NCBI RefSeq assembly: GCF_963675165.1 | Contig: NC_087389.1 | Location: 2,762,001-2,826,000 of the forward strand | DNA: 64,000 bases | Reading direction: 5' to 3' | From: Halichondria panicea | Lineage: Eukaryota; Porifera; Demospongiae; Suberitida; Halichondriidae | Shown here: piece by piece, positions 1 to 12,900 of the stretch | Layout of the letters: the number at the start of each line of letters is the position of its first letter | How positions within the stretch are numbered: the first letter of the stretch is position 1 | The notes under the pieces: model-generated | What the model was told of the DNA's origin: nothing | The model's input: the letters and a program-made list of their open reading frames with translations, nothing else | Databases searched by the model: none | Program-made: the position numbers and the translations under genes

Positions 1-498
1 GAGAATGACGTTTTAGGGGGCTCTGAATATCTTGTAGTGATCATAATTCATGAAACATTGTTTCCCGCGTGTTGAGCAACCGTAACACGGATTGACATTA
101 AAGGATCTCTGGTGCCATGCTGCAAATTCAATGTAAAATGTCACGTGACGCTACTTCCGTTTCAAATCCCTCTCCCTATTCAATCTATGGTGCCATGAAC
201 TTAAATCTAAAGCTGCGTACTTATAGTATTGTAGAGGAGCAGTTTCTATAAGAGTTTAGGTTTAGCCTTGTCCCTATGCCCACTTCTGCTCCTTATTACA
301 ATGTGATTGCTCAGAGGCCTGTGTGGTTTTTCAAGTTTTGATAAGCTAATATCTGACTACAAGGTGGTAGGATAAGGTAGTGGTAGGATAAACTCAAATG
401 GCAGCAAAATTCATGTTAAAACACGGGTATAGTCGAGTGGACCATGAATAATGAACTGGTCCAGGATACTCATTTTCCTTCATCACTCTCTCGTGCAG
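1..498. other. left edge; intron or upstream sequence of the terminal-exon gene
   Basis: AT-rich sequence with no exon that I could support. It is probably the last intron of the gene ending at 753. Confidence 0.4.
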
Positions 499-753
499 GT
501 GTTAATGTTCTGGATAGTGGATAGTTTGCTGATGCGTAAACAGACTAAACAGAACAAGCCAGTGCCTTCAAAGAACAAGGCCAAGTACAACAAACTGAAG
601 ACCACGGGAGACAGTGGGTCAGAGTCAGACGAGTGTGATGTCATCTACACTAGCATGAACCCACATAGCACTACAGTGACTGCCCAGCCCAGTAAGAACA
701 AGTCTGATCACCCCATTAATATGAGCTTACTGTCTAGTGCTGATCGTAGGTAG
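499..753 (+). CDS. 3' terminal exon of an unidentified gene (partial)
   Basis: An open frame follows a good acceptor (ctctcgtgcag at 488-498) and runs 84 codons to a TAG at 751-753. It begins with a hydrophobic stretch (VLMFWIVDSLLM) followed at once by a Lys/Gln-rich segment (RKQTKQNK). This looks like the end of a membrane helix with a basic cytoplasmic anchor. The rest is hydrophilic and Ser/Thr-rich, with an acidic patch (SGSESDECD) and a possible tyrosine motif (VIYTSM). I do not recognise the family. No convincing upstream exon was found in bases 1-487, so the body of the gene probably lies to the left of the window. It could instead be a chance open frame, but the splice site and sequence bias favour a real last exon. 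Confidence 0.45.
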   Translation: MLMFWIVDSLLMRKQTKQNKPVPSKNKAKYNKLKTTGDSGSESDECDVIYTSMNPHSTTVTAQPSKNKSDHPINMSLLSSADRR

Positions 754-1034
754 TGTGTGCAGTGATGCTAGTGTTATTATAGTTTTATGTATAATATTAT
801 TGTGTTTATAATACACAGGTTTTTAATCATTCTAACTGTTACAGGTATAATTTATATGACTGTACATGCATGCATGTACTGCACGGTGAATTAAATTAAA
901 GCCAGTATGATTATGGTGTTTGTAAATATGAATGACACCCAAATTATCTCTTGTAGCTAGTGCAGATTAACCATGATGCGACCTAATAACTCCATAAATA
1001 GATTTTGTGAATGAAGTACATAATTATAAATCAT

Positions 1035-2618
1035 CTATGGTGGGACTCGTTCAAAAGGCACGGTGTCTCTGAAGCAAGTTTGAAACACCTTGTCTACAAC
1101 TCTCTTTGCTTCTTTTTCTGGTATGTCTCTAATACACAGTACACTTTTCATGGCTCTCTCCCGAACACACACCTGCAAGGGACAATTAAAAGATGATGTG
1201 TGAGTCAAAGCGAATATCTACTTTACAATCATGCATGCACATGGGAATAGATGCTGCAGATGTATAAAGTGCAATGTACAAACTGAACCATAATATTATT
1301 GTCATTTAGGTGACAATTTTTGTACAAAGGCCGAAAACTTGTTCCCCACAACTGCCTATTATCAGGTAGTGCTATACCAGGAGTGCATTCATGCACTCCT
1401 GGTACTACACATAATGTGATGTCTAATTTATCTCTCAGCCCTAGATCTAGTCATTTGCACAACAAACAGTATACATTGGAACCCCTAAACGTGGACTCCC
1501 TGAAACAAGGACACCTTTAATAAGACACTCAACCAAGTCCCAAACTGGCAGCACTCAAACATACCTGATGGTGTTTTCTCCATCCGAATTTGAACCGTGT
1601 GAAGTTTTCCTTCCAGAAGAAACACTCCCCACTGAGGTTGGCTGCCCTTATCTCAGTACAAGCCAGGTGTTCGAGGTTGTCCCAGTCAAGGTGGGCCCGG
1701 CAGTAGTCATATGTGTGGACCAGCTCGTGAGTGAGCACATCGTTCATGTGCCCTTGAGAGAAGATGTTGTTCTCACACAGCACAACCTGATTATATTTAC
1801 AGCAATTCATCAATTTAATGAGGCATATTTATATCATTATTATTATTAGAAGGTGAAAAACGTTTGCGAATGAGCCAAATCATCAGAAAAATTGACCCTT
1901 TTGCGAACTAACTATTGTGTTCCTTGCCGGACGTGTGTATTAATTTAGGTTTTGCGATTTAGGTTTTTGTGATGTTATTTTTTCAATGTTCGCAAAGTTG
2001 GCAGATGCTCGCAAACACTTTTAATATTAAATACGGTAGCATAATTAATTATTAGACATCTATGTACAGATTCATTTTCTGATAATTAGCAGCTATTACG
2101 AGTATTTCAGTAATACAAACTCTAATAAACAAAGTTGTTCATGAATTCGGAATTACAAAATGTAGCCGTTGAACAACGCTGGTACCAAAGGTACTAGATT
2201 ACTAATAGTGTGTGCCTATATGCGTGCCTATATGCGTGTTAATTATAACCTGCTGGGTCTCAGGGTCATAGCCTCCAGCCACATGGGGACCACACGGTTC
2301 ACACACAAATTGCCTGTCCACATTCACCTCACTGCACAGAGATTTCAAACTTTGTACCTCGCCTTAATTAACATACTGCATGCACATAAAACCTTACCAT
2401 CCAACCTTTCTCATTGCATCCAGCATGTACCTCACATATGGACCTGGAATGCAATCCAGTAGTCAGCATAATTATAATAATCTAGATCTACCATTTTAAT
2501 GCTGCTTACTCTTTGAGACAGCGCGATCCAGTCTTCTCTGGCAGAGATGATGAATTTTGGGGATAGACTGAACCTGACCAGTTCTTCCTGGGTATTCAGC
2601 TCTCTCCTTTTCATCCAT
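1035..2618 (-). CDS. ATP23: ATP23-like mitochondrial inner-membrane metalloprotease
   Basis: Five exons join in phase: 2618-2510, 2443-2398, 2331-2250, 1786-1565 and 1172-1035, giving 198 aa. The zinc-protease signature THELVHTYD is at about residues 98-106 (HExxH, H99/E100/H103). It is followed by the family hallmarks [20 protein letters not shown] and SGEC. Upstream, the CX2C pair (FVCEPCGPH) and GGYDP match the ATP23/XRCC6BP1 family, and the end (TVPFERVPP) matches the conserved C-terminus. In yeast the protein sits in the intermembrane space, where it processes Atp6 and assists F0 assembly; human XRCC6BP1 was also described as a Ku70-binding protein. The chosen ATG (2616-2618) starts [11 protein letters not shown]; an overlapping ATG two codons in is out of frame. 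A degraded copy of the 5' end lies in the next gene's intron near 9080-9160. Confidence 0.93.
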
Positions 2619-3994
2619 TCTTACTTATCACCTGGCCTGAGCCCTGCCCACTTGCAATAATTATCTTTATGAGTAATTAATGGGAAATGATCGACCATGA
2701 TTGATGAAGAACTTAAGTTCTGCAAATCCATCTCTTTTGGGGAATACATTCTTGCCTCATAGAAAATGTCACTTAATTCACATACATCTAGAGTTTGCTC
2801 ATTAGAAGGTGAGCCTTAATATAGTAGGAGTTATGCCAATTGTCTCTCAGACTCGATCGTTCTCCCGAGTAACTAATCTCCTCTAGACACGTTGCATGAA
2901 GTAACTTATAAATTAAGTTAACGATGTGAATTATAATGAGAATTGGGTAGAATATAATAGGTGCTCCTAATTTTCGAACTGTTGTCGGCTGTTCAGTTTC
3001 TTCTCTAGCATTCTGTTCGATGTCCTAGCTATTCTCTGGAAGTGTTTCAACTACTTCTTTTGTGCAGTTCATTTTGCAACACCACAACTAAACTTAAACG
3101 CATACACACATGCAAAAAAAACTGGTGTTGCAAAATGAACTGATTCACGAGACTATACATATTTACATTATATGGCATAAATGCACGTTCCAGCCTCAGG
3201 ATCACCACCGGCTTGTTTAAATCCAACACAGTGCAGTTATTGATAATTATTTTACTGGAGTGAAGTCAATGATATGGTCTACGATTATATTGACATGTGC
3301 TCATGGTTTGCACTGCCAATTTAAGGCCGACCTATATAGAAGGGACACTTCGATCCGGGGTAGACTCGCAAGCCGTCACTATTGCACGGCGAATAGTAGA
3401 TTGGTCAAACTCACAGTCTACTGTCAGTCAGTATACCAGATAAGATTCTATAGCTATAGACTATACCTATCAATGATCTTGTGCATGGAACCGCATGCGG
3501 TCTAGCCACTCGGAGTTGCCACAAATACGTTGCACGAGTCTCTACACAAAGTTTTCCCAGTCTCTTTTTCACGTGCAAAAAGTGCTGGCTTGCAAGTCTA
3601 TGTCTGGGAGGGGGGAGCATCTACTGTGGGAGACAATCTACTCCGGTGACGGGGGAGTTGCACTAGTATATAACTATTATCTAGACGCTTAAATCCACAA
3701 ATACCAATAGCTATAAATTAAAAACCAATCAGTACTATCTGGTGCAATCGCACACTGAGGCATAAATGGCACTTTCAAATAATAATTATTGATTTAGACA
3801 AAACTGGGAGTGTAAAAATTAACTAAAATTAACTGAAAGGTCTAACAGAGCCCAACACAAAACAACCATCTGGAAACAAAAGAAAACGACAATCTAGAGC
3901 TGTCTGAATTAATTTAGCATTCACTAATATCACACGTGCAGATATCAACGATATCAACGATGCTTCCCTACATAAGTACATTCATCACGTTAAT
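2619..3994. other. intergenic spacer between ATP23 start and srGAP end
   Basis: No gene was found in this 1.4 kb. The only clear structure is a perfect 20-bp inverted repeat (3065-3084 with 3123-3142). On the minus strand, AATAAA-type sequence just past the srGAP stop (about 3981-3990) may serve as its poly(A) signal. Confidence 0.6.
3065..3142. repeat. perfect 20-bp hairpin
   Basis: The arms at 3065-3084 (CAGTTCATTTTGCAACACCA) and 3123-3142 are exact reverse complements, with a 38-bp loop containing an A-rich run. It may be a tiny inverted-repeat element or a transcript hairpin. Confidence 0.85.
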
Positions 3995-6900
3995 TTATTT
4001 AGGATCTTGCTTCCGTGCTATTTTTGCTGCCAGTTCAGCGTTAAATTCCTTACTTCCAGGAGGAGCACCAAAACCAGGAGGTTTAGCAGCAGTCGGTGGC
4101 TTGCCTTTCTCTGCAGCATTCGTTGGCTTGCCCTTCTCTTTTACACTCTTCTCTCGTCTAACCCCCCTTAACTTAGGCTCTTTGCCCACCTTGAGTGGAG
4201 CAGCAGGCTTCCTATCAGCTGGCACGGGTTTTTGTTGACCTTGATGGGCGGCTCTTTGCAAGGGGGAAATCCCAGCAGCTCCCCCGGGTTGTGGATGAGA
4301 CATGAGAGGGAATGCAGGGGGTTGATGATCCGAGCTGGAAGTATGACCAGTGGCTGGTGGGCCAGGAGCAGGAGGACGTACTCTAGGTTTAGGAGAGATT
4401 AACGGAGCAGTAGGTGGAGGTGCTGACTTGCTCTCAAACACCGATGCCATCTTCCCTACTTTATTTCCAGTAGAGGATGATCTAGGGATGTCGTCAGCCT
4501 CTGTCCCCTTCTGAGCAGCAAAGTCTGTTGAACGTTGCCTTCGATGTGCACCTGTGGAGTGTGGTTCAACTAGGACCTTCTGCTGAGATGGATCTTGGAA
4601 CTGCTTACTGAGTGAACGAACTGACGCGTGCATCTCGGCCTCTTTCTGATTCTTTGTTTCTATTGAGGGTGTTGATGGCTCGGATACTGATTCTTGCACA
4701 GTGGGAATAGGTACACTAGGGGTGTGGATATGGATAGCACCCCCAGCAGCGGGCGAGAGCTCTGTTTCAGAGGGGGATTGGACAATAAGTTCAGGTGTAA
4801 TAATTTGTACACTCTCATCGACCATAGTTTCGTCTTCTGGAATAGACGGCTGGGGTACTTTAATGGTCTTCTTAGGGGAGGGTGGATGTTCCCCAGCATC
4901 GCTGGCTGGCATGCTCGACCTGCGCTGAGGGGGGGTGGGCACAGGCAACGAGTTAGGGTCTGCAGAATTAAACTCAGGGATCTCAATATATGCTACCGGG
5001 ATGAATCCTCTCTTGCCATCGTGGAAGCCATCCCACCAGTTGTGGTCTGGCGTTTTCTCGATGACTTGGATGATATCCCCCCTTTTGAAGGAGAGTTCTT
5101 TGTCATTGCGGCCATTGTAGTCATACAAAGCATGAGCTTGCACAGCCTTCACAACTGCGGGAAAAACATGAGTTTGTGTAAGCTATATGTACAATAATCC
5201 TTGTGTGTGATGTAACTGCAGTATACAATGTATCTATAAGACCCGAGCATAGGCCAAATGAGTTGTTCAGGACTTACAGTACAGTGCAACAACAAAGAGA
5301 GTATATTTTATACCTCTCTACCAGAGGGTTTCTCACAGAAACTGTTAAAAATGTACGTAAAAAATTACTAGTATAATGAGCTGATATCTGGAGCCATTGC
5401 GAGCAAAACATCATTAATTCCTACGTAAACAAGCCATTTTGTTATGGCGTATCAACCTTCTTTCCATGTACGCTCGACATAATGTGTTATGACCGTACAC
5501 ATGAGATAATTAACTGTGTAGTTGCAAGTAGTCATCGCATGAGCTTCGGGTGCAGTAAATAATGATAAAATTTTAGATTTCTACTGAAGCGCTCAGCAAC
5601 ATACTCAAACTCAGCCAGTTATCAAAGAAATAGCCTTAGTTCTATGAGTCTAACATATTTTCGCCGGTCCACATTTTCAAGCCGCCATCTTCTAATGATG
5701 ATTCAGAACAGGTGGTGGTCCAAGGTAAGCGCCAAAAGTTGCACTTCTATATCTGTACTCAAATTGACCTCTATATATTTAATAAAGTATTCACCTAAGT
5801 GTAAAAATCTACTCTCTACTCTCTTTAGTAGCTTGTACATGCACAAAACTGTTCTACTCTTAACAATGTTTCCTCGTATGCACAGTATAACATAATTATG
5901 CATACCACCATCACCACGTACATGTACACACACATTTCACGTACTAATCCACACACCTTCATCATCCTCTGAGTCGGTCTCATCATCACTGAGTTCATCA
6001 GCAGAACCAGGGGTGGATGGCTTGGTAACCTCAGTGTCCATCCCCACCAGACTGTCGTTGATCTCCTCCATTGTCTTATCCAAATCCGAAAAATCCTCCG
6101 CCAGTGCTTGGATCACCTCATTTGTCTGCGGCTGGGAGGGAGCCACAATGCTAATGGAGAGAGTAAGACAGTTTCAAAAACACATTTCGAGAATCAACAA
6201 TGCTTAACAAACATACATGCAAGCAGTTTTAGTGCAGCCAATACATATAGTCATACGTTTCTTCTCGTGGAGATGTCGGCTGCTTCTCACGCTGTGTTTC
6301 CTCCTGAGGTGGTGTGGGCTCTTTCACCGGTTCCTCCTCTGTTGGTGGTGTTTGCTCAGCAGGGGAAAGGGTGAGCTCCTCAACCACTGGTTCTTCTGGT
6401 GGAGGTGGGCTAGGCTCACTTTTGGGAGGTCTTGGAGGAAGGGGTTCATGATCAGGGGGAATCAAGAATTCATCATTAGTTAGTAGCAACGAGCTTCTGG
6501 GGGGCAGTGGAGGTGGAGGTAAGCCATTGGTCGTCTCAGCTTCAGTAGGTTGATACTCGTCTGTTACTAGCCCCTGTAGAAAGTACATGCAGTGGAAACA
6601 TGTGAGAGTGCATGATTCAAAGCACTGCAGTAATGATACACTGTAGCATCATTAAATTACAGCCACATAATGTGGCAAAATATAGATGAGAGCTATACCT
6701 GGCAAAAGTTATCTGCTTACATGCAGTTGCTGTAAATGTAGTTCAATTGCAGGGTAAACCGGCCAAATTATGCAAACGCTTGCCGATTGCACTTCATAAT
6801 CTACTCTAGTACTCACCTGAGGTTGTGGAACTAGTGAGGAGGGTGGTCTGGCAGGCTCTGTTGGGGGAGACGTGGAAAGAACAGTCACCTTGGAAGTGAG

Positions 6901-9900
6901 CTCAAATGATGCCTCTAGCTCACTAGTAGGAGGTTCTGGAGCTAGGGCAGGTGGGGACTTTGACCTGTTTTGCTGCTCAATTCTCAGCTTGGCTTCCTCT
7001 TCTTCTTCTTCTTCTTCATCCCCAAAAATTAACTCATTCTGCTCAATGCACAGCTGTATCAGAATATTGACGGACGGCACGTCAGTGTGGAGTTGCCGTG
7101 GGTCAATGGAGTCAGGTGCTCGCATCAAAGTGGGTCCAAACACTAGGGCCAGATTAGCCGTGCCCATTTTATTGTCAGCACTGAACTCGGCAACACGACT
7201 GAGAAAACGAAACAGGTACTTCATGACACTGATCACAGGTGGAGGCAGAACGTTGACTGTTAGTTGAATAGACTCAAGCCGTTCTTGCATAGTGTCGTGT
7301 CGAGTGCAGTTAATGAACTCTCGGTATTTTTCCGAAGGGAAAAGGGGTATTGAGAGTTCCCTGAAGTAAGCTTTAAGGGTGCTTGCCACAGCACAAATAT
7401 CTGGCTTCTGTTGTGAGTAGGCAAGGGGGTCACGACCTGCAGGTTGATGTATAGACATGTAATCATTGGCCGTTCACTCCACATCAGGCATAATTACACA
7501 TGTACATTCAAGCACTCTATGAGCATGCACATTAATAATTATGTACATGTACATGTACATGTAATATGACTGTTTGAGCAAAAATCCATCCGCTTCATTA
7601 ATCTCTAACCTTCTTCGAATCCTTTCCTGAGTTCGTCTGTGTACGCAGCTGGTCCTGGCACCCTGAAGAGACCCTCCATCGTCATACCTAAACGTATATT
7701 CATTCGATGTGTAGCGGAGTAATTACTAACTGTTGTTAACTTACCACCATACTGTTCAATAGCTTTGACACAGCTTCTGACTACGAGAGGAACTTCACTA
7801 CCTGTAGCCTGTAAACAAACAATCATCACTTTTAGTAGCTGGGCAGAGTACACCAAGAGATCAAACACTCACACTATGCATTTACTGTACACACATTACA
7901 TGTACATGTCTCTTACCACAATATACTCTACAATGTCTCCTCCAAAGAGCTTAGGCACCTCCCCTGGTATCTGCCGGCCCTGAGCATCCACTCCCACCGG
8001 AACAGGAGGCCTGGGTATATTTAATAATAGTTTCCTCTCCAGGTATTACAGTACAAATATCAGCATACACGTTTGAGGGAAACTTAGGATCTACCAAACA
8101 TGCACCAACAAACATACACTTTCTGCTCATCAAGTGCTTTCTCCAGTATGTCCAGTTGTGAACTTGCCAGAGAGAGTCTGTCTGCTCTCTGTACTCGGCG
8201 ATGCACAATCTGCACACACATACATTATAAAGACTGGCAGTAGTAGAGTGTACAATTTTGTTAACATGACACTACAAATCACTGGTACAGAGACAAGATA
8301 TTTGTGCATTGTACACATGCACCATGAGGCTGTCATACTGAGCAGCTCACCCCTAGAGTAAAGAACAGAGTGTCCTTTTTGCCCTTTTGTGAGAGCTGCA
8401 CGGCGTGGGCTCCTCTTGAAGAGAGGGATAGTCCCCTCTCGAGGGAGGCAGTGCCCCTGGATGCTTCATTTGGCATAGAATCGCCATTCTCTTCGATTAC
8501 CGCCAGGGCATCGTCCACTGACGTCACCTGGTACTTTTTCAAGTTCACATTCTGCATATGCTGGATGGTCTTTACATCCTGCACAAGGGAACATATACAT
8601 TGTAACACGGCATACATGAAGGCACAGTGTACTCAGCTGATATAATTATACTGCTTCTAGCACACATGACATTGTGAGAGGATCGACACTTTCATTCAGC
8701 GATAAACAGTGTCTGTATCTGCATTGCTTGCGTTATAATGTGAGAGCGCATCATGAGGCAGATGGCTCTGCTTGTCTTACAAACAAAATTCCAACATCTC
8801 TATCTACCAATACGGTTTTGTTATGGTTACTTTTGACATGGGTGTGTGGCTGTCATGCATATCTAGCTACTTCATTCCCAGACTAGCATTAGGTATATAT
8901 ATAGCCACAGGAAGTGTAGTGTTATATTGTACATATAGCATTTCCAATACACCTCAACTAGAGCACTGAAGTGCTAAACTCTTGGCTTAAAGTGTGATTG
9001 CAGATTTATAGCATGTATAGCACATCTCACAACGAGAGGAGTGTTGTAAACACTGTAGATTTCAAGTGGACAGGGCTGCCACGTACAGGGCTCAGGCCAG
9101 GGACCAGGGTGATCAAGTACATGTAAGAATGGAGAGAGCTGAATACCCAGGAAGAACTCTGAACTCATTGCAGATCCACCCCTATTTTTAATTATTCATT
9201 GACAGGAAATGCAAACTATTATACTTCTTGTAGAGATCGAACATGCTTCTATCCTTGAAGATCATTCATCAAGCCATCAGATCATGTTTCCATTAAGCTC
9301 CTCTTCTTTAATGACTGTGTGGGCTCATGTCAACAATTGCAAACAACAATAATAACATACAACATTATACAAAGCAAACCTCTTCAATTATTACACTCTA
9401 ATACCTTGAGTGAAGCAAAACATGGCGAGAGGCATTCGCACAGCGCAGCTTGTACCACTCGTTTTATGTTTAATTGGCAAATTCTCATACCATTTGAAAC
9501 AAACATGTTAATTACTTGTGAATATCATTTGCATTGTTATGCCTCAGTGTGCACATGCGCAAGGGAGGTATTTGTGTGTGTGTGTGTGTGTTTGGCAAAT
9601 AATTTGGATGCACAGCTGTCCACATTGAAACCTGAGTCTAGGACTATTATTCCTTGAATATTGCACTTGGCTTTACTGTCTTTACGGCTCATCCTGTGTT
9701 TTAGCCTTGAGGAATGTCTAAAGTACATGTATTACGTACTTGTCTAGATTTGGGGGGAAGGGGGTGTAGATCTAGTAGCTGATAAATGTAAATGGGACGG
9801 TGGGAATAAAAAACCTCAAGTCTGCCAGCATTTTGGTTCAGGCTGCATGCATTAAGTCGATATCAGTATTGTGTGTGTGTACTCAATTTGTAGATTTGTA

Positions 9901-12900
9901 AATAATGCTTTGTTCTCGAGTAATGCTTTATGGGAATGTCATTGCAGCCTTTTCAGAATAGTGCGTAGCAAAACTTGTCCATAGAGTGTTGCTACTCTAC
10001 TAAGTAGTTAGCTCTGCACTTTGAGCGCTAGGTTTCAAGAGAGCAGCCATTAATTAATTGTTTGACATCCTTTTTAGAACAATCATGGTCAATCATTTTT
10101 TGGCACTATTCCTTGCATGCAAACGTAAAATATGATAATGTAAAAAGTATGTGTGCATTCAAGAGCTAGTAGCTTCATGTCGTAAAGCTTTGGCACCTCC
10201 ACCGAGGCGCCAAAGAATAGGTCAATTAATTTAATGTGCATGTGATGACATACAGCTCTTCCTGCTCGCTTGTTTATATGCTTTTGGTGCTTTTCCCGGC
10301 CAATAATTTATTAGCAATTTTAACATTGCAAATTAATGCTTTTTGTGGTCCAATAGTGTACGTATATCTTCTAATTTATCGGACACTTCTAATTACCCCG
10401 GACACTCTTTTGGGCAATTTTTGTTGTTCTAATACAACAGACACTCCAGTACTAATATTACTAAATATCCGGACAATACCTTGAAAAGTTGAGTTACCAT
10501 TCATAGACGGCAAGTATTAGACTTAGAGTGCTGCAGTTAGATAGCTTTGAGTAGCTAGTTTTAGATAGCTAGTGCAACTATTCAGTCCTACCCTGTTCTA
10601 TTAAACTTAGCTAGCTCGCATGCAGCTGCTTGCTTGTTCTAATTATTCCGGACACTTCGCATGCTCTATAAATATCTGTTCCAATTATACCCGGACAATT
10701 TCCAAAATATTTATTTTTTGCTGTCCGATAAATTAGAAAATATACGGTACAAAACCATGGAACGGAATTTGTCCACTATATTCACTCACTTCTTCTCTCT
10801 GAATCTTGAGTGTCTGCACCTCCTCTTGCAAGTCTTGCACACTCTTTTTGGCCCTCTTGAACACATCTTCAGTGTTCACCTTGTACTCTTGCACCTAGAA
10901 ACAATCGTACGTTAGAGCTATAAATGTGTATAAGTGCATGTACTGTGAGGAACTACACGTACATGTACTGTACATGTAGTATACCCTATATTATTGAGGG
11001 ACACATCTAAGAAAAATGCTATATCCCTAAGGCAAGTAAATTAAAAACTAACATCGTCTCCCTGGAACGGTGTGAACTGGAAGGGTGCGGGTGGGGTGAA
11101 GGGTGCGGAATATTCAGACAGGAAGTAGTGGAGGTCACCCTCAAAGTTAAGGGTCTTGGCCTGCTCCACCATGGAGTCTACAGACAACTTTATGGACTCA
11201 CACGTCTCGTACTCGGCATCACGCACAGAACACATAAGGCGACGATAAGAGTCGTGGTAGTCGAAATCCATGTACTGCACAATGTGGAAGAACAGATAGA
11301 CATGTATCAGAGGAAAAAGTATTACATTAATGCCATGCATTAGGGAATAGTGCATGGAATTTACTTAATAGAGTGCCCGTTGCGTTTTTAAGAACATGTT
11401 GAAACGCTTTCATATACACAGGACGCAACGCAAGGCAGCTCAATTAAATGTACAACAGTACGGAAGCGTTAAACAGCATTATTGCTCATTGTGGTCAGAC
11501 ATCAAATACTGTTGTAAATACAGTACACTCCATGGTAATGTCATTCAGGATATGGTCAATATACCTGGATAATATTGATATTACCCAGGATATAGTCCTA
11601 AAGCACCACCTACTAGCCCAGAGGAGATCCGACACGAGTACCTCGATTAGGCTAAAATTGAGTCACATGCAACTGACTTTAACGTAGAACTTTGCATGTG
11701 ACCAAGCCTAATCAAGCTTAATTGAGGTACTCATGTCGTACCTCCTCTGCTACCAGCCTATTAGTTTGCATTGCTTTTATAAGATTTCAATGCAGTAGGG
11801 TAGACGCCTGCAATCTGATTGGTTCATTAGGTAATGATCCTTGTGCTATAAACTCATTCCAATTCCAATTCCAATAATGAAGCTCATTATAACTGCAGCA
11901 ACCAGATGCTTACTGTCATTGGCTACTACATGTACATACATGTATGTACTACTAGGAAAGCAGTAGACGCAGGACTATTACGCAATCAGCAATAAGTGGG
12001 TTATAACGTCATGCATGCACTACCCTAGGGCTCGAGTTGTACATGTACAGTATTAGCTGTACATATGGGATTCCCTCTTATGAGTAATAATGTATACTAA
12101 CCAGAGCACTGAAGTGCAAACCCTCGGCGTTTTAGTGAGTCTACAGCCTTGAGTCAAAGCCACGTGTACATCTAGGCAAAGGTGCAGGTTCGAGCTTTTT
12201 AGCTTCTTAGCTTTTATTCGACAATGAAGCTTTAGCAGCAAAATCTGCCGAACCACTACCTTGTTGTGTTGAGGCTATCCATAGTACAAACACAGTGCTA
12301 TCGCATCCATGTGAGTAGACTCAGAATACAGACAGACTGACCGACTACTATAACCCGCGGCACGCCTCGGGTATGATAATTATCAAGTGATGAATGAACA
12401 GTGTGCTAGAATGATATTGAAAGTAGCACAGTAAATGAAACTAAAATATTGAAATAGTGTCTGAAGTCCATGTAGCATTCTATCACTAACACAATCATGG
12501 TATTGGTATCTTTGCAGACGCTACTATAATGTACACTAGTTTCACTAGCTAGCGTTCAAGGATGGTTACACAGCCGCTTCTTTATGTCTCGATATTGCAG
12601 ATCCTATTTATTATACTCTACTGTACAACAAACGTGTATTTATGAAGAAAAAACATTAGTGTTTTTGTACTCTATAAAACCGCTTCTTTGTGTCCCGATA
12701 ATGCTGACCCGGCTAACTATACAACGAACGTGTGTTTATGAAAAAACCGCATTACTAATTAGTGTTTTTCTGTTTGCGTATAACAGCGACGCTGCATTAA
12801 ACACAAACACCACATAATTTATTTTCTGACGGCTACTGATATTAAAATTATAGCAAACATGAGGCACACAAACTCAATTATCACATCCTGATTGACCTTC

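Noticed and set aside
2432-2614. 60-codon frame starting [12 protein letters not shown] over ATP23 exon 1
   Set aside because: It uses the second, out-of-frame ATG; the other frame splices in phase into the ATP23 domain.
4660-5197. Several overlapping open frames on both strands over the srGAP last exon
   Set aside because: They are shadows of the long Pro/Ser-rich coding exon; the SH3-bearing frame is the real one.
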